Below are positions 1 to 5,141 of a stretch of 5,141 bases of DNA, piece after piece (within the stretch, counting starts at the first letter, position 1; each line of letters begins with the position of its first letter). The notes under the pieces were generated by a model. That model had not been told where the DNA came from. It ran no database searches and saw only the letters and a program-made list of their open reading frames with translations. The translations under genes and the position numbers were made by a program. This DNA is from Rhodoferax sp. GTDB lineage: Bacteria > Pseudomonadota > Gammaproteobacteria > Burkholderiales > Burkholderiaceae_C. Location: the NCBI GenBank assembly GCA_021731215.1, contig JAKFXU010000253.1, positions 1 through 5,141 on the forward strand, written 5' to 3'.

Positions 1-88
1 CTTCCATGTCATAGGGCTGCAACAAGGCGCAGCCCTGGGCATCCCAGTAGGACTGCAGTTTCAAAATGATTTGCTGAAAGGTCAACAT
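1..88 (-). CDS. glyQ: Glycyl-tRNA synthetase alpha subunit, N-terminal fragment
   Basis: Only the first 29 codons are present; the gene runs off the left edge. The peptide begins [20 protein letters not shown] and continues to ALLQPYDME, the highly conserved opening of bacterial GlyQ. GlyQ is the catalytic alpha subunit of the alpha2beta2 glycyl-tRNA synthetase, which charges tRNA-Gly with glycine in the cytoplasm using ATP; the beta subunit glyS normally follows it. The ATG at 88-86 is fixed by the family's N-terminus. No good Shine-Dalgarno sequence lies upstream (the bases before ATG are GACCCAAGCC). It follows lnt by 77 bp on the same strand, so cotranscription is likely. The bases of the start region can pair with the leader (see the 13-120 entry). 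The identification is secure; nothing can be said about the rest of the protein. Confidence 0.95.
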
Positions 89-120
89 GGCTTGGGTCGG
101 CTGGGACGGGCTGCGCCCTG
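13..120 (-). promoter_or_regulatory. Possible competing RNA structures around the glyQ start
   Basis: In the minus-strand RNA, bases 120 to 108 (CAGGGCGCAGCCC) can pair with bases 35 to 23 (GGGCUGCGCCUUG) as a 13 bp helix with one G-U pair. It would enclose the glyQ ATG at 88-86 in its loop. Part of the same coding segment (36-29) is also perfectly complementary to 20-13, giving an 8 bp hairpin with an 8-base loop inside the coding region. The leader segment can fold on itself too (GGGC-GCA-GCCC, 118-108). The first two pairings exclude each other. Pairing was checked by eye. Whether it has any regulatory role is inference; GC-rich DNA makes some such matches by chance. Confidence 0.25.
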
Positions 121-165
121 GAGTTTGAAAACACACACACGACCTGCGCGTGCAAGGCGTGGATT

Positions 166-1854
166 TTACGGGGCTTCCCAGGCTGCCAGTCTGGCACGTC
201 GGGTCCGCGCTGCCAGCAGCACCAGGCTCAAGGCCACCAGCCAAAACGGCCACAGCCCGAAACGCGCCAGCCACCAGGCATAAGGCGTGACACCGCTGCG
301 GCCCTCCACCTCGCCCACCAGCAGCGCCCGGGTAGCGCGGGGAAGGGCGCTGACGATGCGGCCCCGGTGGTCCACGATCGCGCTGACTCCGGTATTGGTA
401 GCCAGCACAAAGGGGCGCTCGAACTCGAGGGCGCGCAGGCGCGCAATCTGCAGGTGCTGGTCCATTGCCAGGCTGTTGCCGAACCAGGCCAGATTGCTGA
501 CGTTGACAAAGATGGTGGGGGCCTGGGCCGGGTCGCTAAAGTGCAGGCCGAGCTCCTCGCTGAACAGATCCTCGTAGCAGATATTGGACGCCAGTCGCTG
601 CCCCTGCCATTCGAATGGCGCCTGCTTGAGGGCGCCGCGATTGAAGTCGCCCAGTGGAATATTCATCAGCTCGGTGAACCATTTGAAAAACGGCGGGATG
701 AACTCGCCAAACGGCACCAGGTGCTGTTTGTCGTAGCGCCAGGGCTGCGCCTGCCCCGGCTTCAATCCCACCACCGAGTTGGTGTAGCCCGCCTGATAGT
801 CGCCCAAGGGCATGCCAATCAGGGCCGCCTGCTGACCAGTGGCAAAGCGTTGTTGCAGCGCCGCCCAGTAGTCTGGCGGCAACTGCTGCGGCAACAGCGG
901 AATGGCGGTTTCAGGCGCGATCACCAGCGCGCTGCGGCTGGCCTGCAGTTGCTCGGCGTACCACTGCAGGGCCAGCGGCACCCCGGTGCCGGCCTCGAAT
1001 TTCTCGTTCTGCGGGATGTTGCCCTGCAGCAGCGTGACGGCCAGTTGCCCAGTGGACTGGGTCAACTCGGTCTGGTCCATGCGGTAGACCGTTGGCAGGG
1101 CCAGCACCAACAGCAGCGCCGGCAGGCCGGCCATCCGATCGCGCCACGAGCAAACCTGCCCTACTCTCACTGGCTGTAGCCACAGAACCAGGGTCATGGC
1201 CAGCCATGCCGCCAGCGCGCATAGGCCGTATACACCCAGCAGGGGCGCAAAGCCCGCCAGCGGCCCGTCCACATGGGCGTAGCCGGAGGCGCCCCAGCCA
1301 AAACCGGTGAGCCAGCGGCCACGCGCCAGCTCGGCCAACAGCCACAGCGCTGCAAAAATAATGGCTGCCCCGGCTTTATTGACGGGGGCCAGCGCCACGA
1401 ATAGCCCACAGGCGCCGGCATAGTACAGCGCCAGCAGCGCGGCCAGTGCAAGCACCGCCAGCGCCGCCAGGATGGCCGGCAAACCGCCATAGGTGTGCAT
1501 GGCGACAAAGGTCCACCAAAAGGTGCCGGCCAGCCAGGCGGTGGCAAATAACCAGCCCCACAGCGCCGCCAACCGCCAGCCCCGGTGGCCATGACCACCG
1601 TCGCCTTTGCTTTGACCGCCATTGAGCAGCCACGCCAGCAGCGCCAAAGCCAGCAGTTGGAGCCACCAGACCGGCTGGCCCGGCTGCAAACCAAGCAGCA
1701 GGGCGACCGGGGATGGGAGCGACAGGGGCCAGGCCAGGCTGGCGGCGTGCAGGCCGCCGGCGAGCAAGGCCAGCGCCATTCGCAGCGGCGTGACATGTTG
1801 CGCCTGGCCTGCGGCCATGGCGCGCCAGTGGCTCCGACCCTCAGGCGGATTCAT
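166..1854 (-). CDS. lnt: Apolipoprotein N-acyltransferase
   Basis: This is the inner-membrane enzyme that adds the third acyl chain, taken from a phospholipid, to the N-terminal cysteine of lipoproteins, the last step of lipoprotein maturation. With the ATG at 1854 it has 562 residues, slightly longer than E. coli Lnt. Residues 25-260 are a series of hydrophobic segments, the C-terminal nitrilase-type domain covers about 270-515, and one more membrane segment lies at 530-550. The expected triad is visible: E315 in APETAIPL, K376 in [11 protein letters not shown] (with the conserved E384), and C426 in NICYEDLF. The region [10 protein letters not shown] at 451-460 also fits. The ATG at 1854 overlaps the corC stop by 14 bp, but no clear ribosome binding site is seen. 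ATG at 1818 (550 residues, GGAG 13 bases upstream, no overlap) is a serious alternative. An in-frame extension to 1893 would run deeper into corC and is unlikely. Confidence 0.96.
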
Positions 1855-2710
1855 TGGCGAGCGGTGACACCTTGAACCATTTGACGGCGCCACCTTTGGT
1901 GTGCATCACCACAAAGTTGAGCCCAGCCAGCACGTGGCGCTCACCGCGCTTGGGGACGTGACCCATTTGATGGGCAATCAAGCCGCCAATGGTGTCGAAC
2001 TCGTCCTGCGGGTCGGTACTGACCAGCTTGACGCCGAAGGCGTCCTCGACGCGCTCGATCGGGGTATCGCCGCTGACGCGATAGGTACGGTCCGCCAGGC
2101 CATAAATATCGCCCTCGTCCTGGGCAATATCGAACTCGTCTTCGATCTCGCCGACGATTTGCTCCAGCACGTCCTCGATGGTAATGAGACCGGCGACGCG
2201 GCCAAATTCGTCGATCACGATGGCCAGATGATTGCGGTTGCCACGGAACTCACGCAACAAATCGTTGAGGCCCTTGCTTTCCGGCACAAAGACGGCCGGG
2301 CGCAGCAGGGCGCGGATGTTGTGCTCGGGCGCGCGCTGGAGTTTGAGCAAGTCCTTGGCCAGCAGGATGCCGATGATGTTCTCGCGCTCCCCCTCAAACA
2401 CCGGAAAACGTGAGTGCCCCGCGTCGATCACCCCATGCAGCAACGCATCGTGCGGCTCACCGATATTGACCAGGTCCATCCGGGTCGCCGGCACCATCAC
2501 ATCACCGGCCGTCATGTCAGCCATGCGGATCACGCCTTCGAGCATCATGCGCGATTCGGCGCCGATGATGTTGTTTTCTTCGGCTTCCGCCAGGGTTTCG
2601 ATCAACTCGGCGGTAGAGTCCGGCCCCGGGTGGAGAAACTCGGCCAGTTTGCGCAGGAAAGTGCGCTTGTCTTCCCGGTCAGGAAGACGCGCGGGGTAGG
2701 GGTCTGACAC
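1841..2710 (-). CDS. corC: CorC/HlyC-type CBS-domain protein (YbeX-like)
   Basis: This is a soluble 289-residue CBS-pair protein of the CorC/YbeX group, linked by family knowledge to magnesium/cobalt efflux and, through its neighbours, to envelope and ribosome maintenance; its biochemical role is not settled. The order is: a charged N-terminal tail (1-68), CBS 1 (about 69-126, starting TAGDVMVPATRMDLV), CBS 2 (about 133-190, with IDEFGRVAGLITIEDVLEQI), then the CorC_HlyC transporter-associated domain (about 205-283, ending VKWFKVSPL). There are no membrane segments, so it is the short cytosolic type and not the DUF21-containing one. The start is GTG (2710-2708): the family N-terminus MSDPYPAR begins there, and an ATG at 2729 is out of frame. 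No convincing Shine-Dalgarno is visible. Its 3' end overlaps the preferred lnt start, which suggests translational coupling. Confidence 0.95.
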   Translation of the reverse strand: MSDPYPARLPDREDKRTFLRKLAEFLHPGPDSTAELIETLAEAEENNIIGAESRMMLEGVIRMADMTAGDVMVPATRMDLVNIGEPHDALLHGVIDAGHSRFPVFEGERENIIGILLAKDLLKLQRAPEHNIRALLRPAVFVPESKGLNDLLREFRGNRNHLAIVIDEFGRVAGLITIEDVLEQIVGEIEDEFDIAQDEGDIYGLADRTYRVSGDTPIERVEDAFGVKLVSTDPQDEFDTIGGLIAHQMGHVPKRGERHVLAGLNFVVMHTKGGAVKWFKVSPLANESA

Positions 2711-2796
2711 AGCCAGAGGCGCAGGACATGCAGTTGTTGGGGACCCTCAAGGATAGCGGATTACCGTGACCCTTTGTGCCAGACCCCGCACCCGCG
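2711..2796. other. Short gap between the GNAT gene and corC
   Basis: These 86 bases separate the GNAT stop from the corC GTG. On the minus strand there is a loose -10-like TATCCT (revcomp of 2752-2757) but no matching -35 at 16-18 bases. I see no terminator hairpin followed by a T run after the GNAT stop. The gap may hold the promoter of the corC-lnt-glyQ block, or the block may be read through from upstream; the sequence does not decide. Confidence 0.3.
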
Positions 2797-3525
2797 TCAC
2801 TTCGGGCGGCTGGGTGGCGCCTGCGGCAGGCCGCGCCGCCGCGCCTGTAGCCCGGACAGCACGTCCCGGAACTGCTTGACCTGCACCTTGATGCGGTAGT
2901 CGGCCTGAGCCAGGTTCTCTTCCAGCAACTCGGTCAAACGCGAGTCCAGCGTGGCCGGCGGCAGCAGCAAATGGGCCTCGGATTCGGCGCCATCGCGCTC
3001 GAGCGTGGCGCCCGCATTGCGCGCGATCTTGAGCATGGCCGTGTTTTCACTCAGGGCGTGAATGAACATTCGGCTCACGCCTTCGTTGCGGGCGTGCATG
3101 GCAGCCCGGTCAAACAGGCGCCCCCCATAGCCGCGTCCGCGCGCCAACTTCAAGACCGACACGCCAAACTCGGCGCAGGCCTTGAGCGCGCGATCGGCAC
3201 TGAACGCCAGATGCGCCATCGCAATCAGCTCAAGCCGCCGGTTGTAAATACCGAAGATATCGTCACGCTCAAAATTCAGGCTGTCCGCATAACGTTGGAT
3301 TTGCTCGTCATTGGCCATGAAGCCAAAACGCAGGTAGCGGTCGTGCTGGTCCAGCGCCAGCAGATGACGGGCAATGCGCTGGCGATGCGCCACCCCCAGT
3401 GAGCGGATTGGCACCAGCAGCGGCGACTGGTAAGGCACAAGCGGCGCCAAGCCATCGAGTGCATGGCGCGCCGGCACCGCGTCAGCGGGCCGCTCGGTGT
3501 CAATCAAAGCTTTTGTTTTAACCAT
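2797..3525 (-). CDS. GNAT-family N-acetyltransferase, substrate unknown
   Basis: This 242-residue protein has one GNAT acyl-CoA-dependent acyltransferase domain. The acetyl-CoA binding motif A is clear at about 120-140: FGVSVLKLARGRGYGGRLF, with R129-x-x-G132-x-G134 as the pyrophosphate loop. The following segment, about 150-175 (SRMFIHALSENTAMLKIARN, then AGA), matches the end of the fold, where the acceptor gains an N-terminal asparagine/alanine helix. The DRYLRFG motif at 62-68 is typical of a broad GNAT subgroup common in proteobacteria. The C-terminal ~50 residues look helical, ending in an Arg/Pro-rich tail. Nothing shows whether the acceptor is a protein, an amine or a small molecule. 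The ATG at 3525 begins MVKTKALI; a GTG at 3579 would add 18 residues and overlap the regulator's stop as GTGA. Neither has a strong ribosome binding site. It lies 50 bp after the regulator and is probably cotranscribed with it. Confidence 0.9.
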   Translation of the reverse strand: MVKTKALIDTERPADAVPARHALDGLAPLVPYQSPLLVPIRSLGVAHRQRIARHLLALDQHDRYLRFGFMANDEQIQRYADSLNFERDDIFGIYNRRLELIAMAHLAFSADRALKACAEFGVSVLKLARGRGYGGRLFDRAAMHARNEGVSRMFIHALSENTAMLKIARNAGATLERDGAESEAHLLLPPATLDSRLTELLEENLAQADYRIKVQVKQFRDVLSGLQARRRGLPQAPPSRPK

Positions 3526-3575
3526 GGGTGGAATATAAGGGTTTTCCCTAGACTTGCCTGCCCAAAGAAAACGGC

Positions 3576-4049
3576 TCACAAGGGCAGCGTGGTGGTCGCC
3601 TTGACCCGCTCCAGCACAAAACTGGTGCGGCAGTCTTGCACGCTGGGATGCTTTAACAGTGTATCCATGACGAAGTGTGAGTACGCACTCATATCGCGCA
3701 CCAAGACCCGCAGGAAATAGTCCATTTCGCCGCTCAAGGCCTCACACTCCACAACCTCGGGCCAGGTCTGAACGCTGGCCCGAAACAGGTCTCGAGGATG
3801 GAGTTTGTGGCTTTCGGTGACTTTTTCGAGCCTGACGTTGATATGTGCCATCAGACCCAAACCGACCGCCTCCGGCTTGAGCAAAGCCACATAGCGGTCA
3901 ATGACGCCGGCTTCTTCGAGACGTTTCACCCGCCTCAGCACCGCACTGGGCGACAGGCCGACAGTCTCGCCGATCTGGTCATAGGTGGCGCGTGCGTTCG
4001 ACTGCAGGCTGTTCAAAATCAGCTTATCCAGCTTGTCTAGTGTTTCCAT
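3576..4049 (-). CDS. AsnC/Lrp-family transcriptional regulator
   Basis: This 157-residue protein has the family's usual length and two-part layout. Residues 1-55 form the AsnC-type winged helix-turn-helix (METLDKLDKLILNSLQ, then YDQIGETVGLSPSAVLRRVK and RLEEAGVIDRY), which binds DNA. Residues about 65-150 form the RAM/ligand-binding domain, with the typical stretches ECEALSGEMDYFLRVLVRDM and HPSVQDCRTSFVLERVK. Such proteins assemble as dimers to octamers and usually sense amino acids. The effector and targets here are unknown, and it is not clearly Lrp itself, so I give no symbol. The start is ATG 4049, where the family N-terminus begins; the frame stays open upstream to 4283 but that part has no family resemblance. 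It is divergent from the metallo-hydrolase and directly precedes the GNAT gene, either of which may be a target. Autoregulation through the shared upstream region is common in this family. Confidence 0.95.
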   Translation of the reverse strand: METLDKLDKLILNSLQSNARATYDQIGETVGLSPSAVLRRVKRLEEAGVIDRYVALLKPEAVGLGLMAHINVRLEKVTESHKLHPRDLFRASVQTWPEVVECEALSGEMDYFLRVLVRDMSAYSHFVMDTLLKHPSVQDCRTSFVLERVKATTTLPL

Positions 4050-4350
4050 CGTTTGGATTTTGCAGTTTTTTTGCGTCAGGCACAATTCCATCAGTGCAAC
4101 TTGCGGTTTTCCCAGCGCGACTGGATAGACTCGGGTTCTATATGGACGCGACAAATATAATTCGCGACACCGTCGCCAGCGTCGCGCTGCTGCGACAAAC
4201 CGCAGCCGGAAATTGGCGGATTTGATGTCCTTGCAGCGCTTTTTTGAGTCGGGGAGACGGAAATCACCCAGACACTGGAACAAGTCCGCTAAGCGTTGCA
4301 GACAATGCTGCTCATTGATGAAATAGTGACCCCCATGCCTGCAAATTCAC
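4050..4350. other. Divergent intergenic region between regulator and hydrolase
   Basis: These 301 bases separate two divergent genes and should hold both promoters. A perfect -10 hexamer TATAAT lies on the plus strand at 4156-4161 but lacks a good -35; the minus strand of the same spot reads TATATT. A second weak plus-strand pair is TTGCAG (4296-4301) with TGAAAT (4319-4324), spacing 17. Near the regulator start, TTGC occurs at 4060-4063, 4071-4074 and 4101-4104, the first two inside TTTTGC repeats 11 bp apart; GCAACTTGC (4096-4104) is a small palindrome and TTGCGTCAGGCACAA (4071-4085) an imperfect one. These could be binding sites for the Lrp-type regulator, by inference. No RNA gene, strong terminator or convincing small gene is seen. 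Confidence 0.35.
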
Positions 4351-5022
4351 ATGTCTAGCCGCCCCACGCTCCCCCAGGGCATCCGCGTGTTCGAGCGCGG
4401 CTGGCTCTCGTCCAACAACATCCTGGCTTGGGGTCGGGAGTCAGCGGCGCTGATTGACAGCGGCTACTGCACCCATGCGGGACAGACGCTGTCGCTGGTT
4501 GAATCGGCCCTGGCCGGGCGCGAACTTGATGTGCTGGTCAATACCCACCTGCACAGCGACCATTGTGGCGGCAACGCTGCGCTGCAAGACCGCTACCCGG
4601 ACTTGAGGACGCACATTCCACCCGGCCTAGCAAAACACGTCCGCACCTGGGACCCCGACGCGCTTACCTATTCCCCGACTGGTCAGAGTTGCCCGCCGTT
4701 TCGATTCGACACCGTGCTTGCGCCCGGAACAGAGATCGCACTGGGCGACTTGTCGTGGCAGGTTCATGCTGCGCCCGGGCATGATCCCCACTCAGTTATC
4801 CTGTTTGAACCGACTTCCGGTGTTCTGGTGTCGGCGGATGCCCTGTGGGAGAGTGGCTTCGGGGTTGTTTTTCCGGAACTAGAAGGCTCTGATGCGTTTG
4901 AGGAGGTAGGAAGAACCATCGACTTAATTGAATCACTTTCGCCCCGAATTGTGATTCCTGGTCATGGCCCGATTTTTACCTGCATAGACCAGTCAATCGC
5001 CGCCGCACGCAAACGTGGTTGA
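4351..5022 (+). CDS. Metallo-beta-lactamase-fold hydrolase, probably C-terminally truncated
   Basis: This 223-residue protein has the metallo-beta-lactamase fold and no signal peptide, so it probably acts in the cytoplasm on an unknown ester or thioester-like substrate. The metal site is complete: H66, H68, D70 and H71 in NTHLHSDHCGG, H144 in APGHDPHS, D163 in SADALW, and H205 in IPGHG. The opening IRVFERGWLSSNNIL and the segment ALWESGFGVVFPELEG are typical of a group common in Burkholderiales. As I remember them, relatives continue for roughly 90 residues after the IPGHG region with a helical tail; here translation ends at K-R-G with a TGA at 5020-5022 that lies inside a tandem repeat. The core could still fold, but loss of the tail may inactivate it. 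ATG 4351 is the first in-frame start after a stop at 4327 and gives the family N-terminus; no Shine-Dalgarno is evident. Codon use is more relaxed near its 3' end. Confidence 0.85.
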   Translation: MSSRPTLPQGIRVFERGWLSSNNILAWGRESAALIDSGYCTHAGQTLSLVESALAGRELDVLVNTHLHSDHCGGNAALQDRYPDLRTHIPPGLAKHVRTWDPDALTYSPTGQSCPPFRFDTVLAPGTEIALGDLSWQVHAAPGHDPHSVILFEPTSGVLVSADALWESGFGVVFPELEGSDAFEEVGRTIDLIESLSPRIVIPGHGPIFTCIDQSIAAARKRG

Positions 5023-5062
5023 CGACAATTACCTTGGCCGGTTGACGACAACTATGTTGGCC
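5017..5062 (+). repeat. Two 23 bp tandem repeats at the end of the hydrolase gene
   Basis: Copy 1 is 5017-5039 and copy 2 is 5040-5062. Both begin GGTTGACGACAA and end TTGGCC; they differ at three of 23 positions. Another GGTT follows directly at 5063, the start of a lost or diverged third copy. The unit length is not a multiple of three, so the copies are read in different frames. Copy 1 supplies the TGA stop of the hydrolase gene. Short repeats of this kind, repeated inward from an end, occur at the termini of some insertion sequences, including the IS21 family. Confidence 0.85.
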
Positions 5063-5110
5063 GGTTAGAGGCCTACACCGGGCGGGTCCGGGAGGCGGGG
5101 CTACCGTTGG

Positions 5111-5133
5111 ACCTTCGAACACAAATCGAAGGT
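5111..5133. repeat. Perfect 8 bp inverted repeat with 7-base loop
   Basis: ACCTTCGA (5111-5118) and TCGAAGGT (5126-5133) are exact reverse complements around ACACAAA. A CTACC at 5101-5105 and GGTAG at 5131-5135 can also pair if part of the stem is bulged. There is no T run after it in the window, so it is not a clear intrinsic terminator. It could be an operator or a structural element next to the tandem repeats. Confidence 0.6.
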
Positions 5134-5141
5134 AGGCGGCA

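Larger units (their letters stand above)
5017..5141. mobile_element. Candidate end of an insertion sequence (partial)
   Basis: The hydrolase's family resemblance stops at about 5016 and the 23 bp repeats begin at 5017. This fits an insertion whose terminal repeats start near TGACGAC (5020). IS21-family elements carry multiple short repeats inside each end and lead into istA or istB after about a hundred bases, which would lie past the window edge. No transposase sequence, second end or target-site duplication is visible, so the family assignment is a guess. Alternatives are a genomic rearrangement junction, or an intergenic repeat following a naturally short gene. Confidence 0.3.

Noticed and set aside
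128..140. Short CA dinucleotide run between lnt and glyQ
   Set aside because: Only about five units; too short to stand out as a functional or phase-variable repeat.
367..1179. Long plus-strand open frame (270 codons) antisense to lnt
   Set aside because: It mirrors the lnt frame in GC-rich DNA and has low-complexity Gln/Arg/Leu-rich sequence with no domain; lnt itself is unambiguous.
1901..2413. Plus-strand open frame of 170 codons antisense to corC
   Set aside because: Opposite-strand shadow of a clearly identified CBS-domain gene, with no family resemblance of its own.
2764..2785. Sigma-54-like element on the minus strand before corC (TGGCAC)
   Set aside because: The TGGCAC half is present, but the GC of the -12 element is missing at the required spacing.
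2971..3402. Plus-strand open frame of 143 codons antisense to the GNAT gene
   Set aside because: Shadow frame over the acetyl-CoA binding region; no ribosome binding site or recognisable domain.
3529..3546. TATATT near the GNAT ATG as a -10 for leaderless transcription
   Set aside because: No -35 match at 16-18 bases and the gene is likely cotranscribed with the regulator, so one AT-rich hexamer is not enough.
4142..4225. Small plus-strand ORF of 27 codons in the divergent region, starting MDATNIIRD
   Set aside because: It lacks a Shine-Dalgarno, has no recognisable relative, and overlaps the candidate -10 region; a chance frame is more likely.
4050..4283. N-terminal extension of the regulator's frame
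   Set aside because: The extra 78 residues are Arg/Cys-rich with no family match; the conserved N-terminus starts at the ATG at 4049.

Overview
The window is a GC-rich bacterial chromosome segment that looks like a betaproteobacterium of the order Burkholderiales, most likely family Comamonadaceae (Rhodoferax or Polaromonas type). This rests on the gene order and on the wording of the CorC, Lnt and metallo-hydrolase proteins, recognised from memory and not by a search.

Layout. Everything from 1 to 4049 is on the minus strand and reads right to left: an AsnC/Lrp-type regulator (4049-3576), a GNAT-family acetyltransferase (3525-2797), corC (2710-1841), lnt (1854-166) and the first 29 codons of glyQ (88-1, running off the left edge). 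The genes are closely packed: lnt overlaps the end of corC, and the GNAT gene has an alternative GTG start that overlaps the regulator's stop. A gap of 86 bp precedes corC and one of 77 bp precedes glyQ. The glyQ leader can form a long helix with the start of the glyQ coding region that competes with a hairpin inside that coding region.

A 301 bp intergenic region (4050-4350) separates the regulator from a divergent plus-strand gene, a metallo-beta-lactamase-fold hydrolase (4351-5022). This gene keeps every metal ligand but looks short at its C-terminus. Its stop codon lies inside the first of two 23 bp tandem repeats (5017-5062). The last ~80 bases hold an inverted repeat and no recognisable gene. 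The simplest reading is that 5017 onward is the end of an insertion sequence, or another rearrangement, that cut off the 3' part of the hydrolase gene. The window ends too soon to identify it.

How the genes fit together. corC, lnt and glyQ form a housekeeping block: envelope protein and ion homeostasis, lipoprotein maturation, and glycine tRNA charging. The regulator and the GNAT protein form a second pair of unknown target. The hydrolase may be controlled by the divergent regulator, but that is only inferred from position. I found no RNA genes, CRISPR arrays or complete mobile elements.
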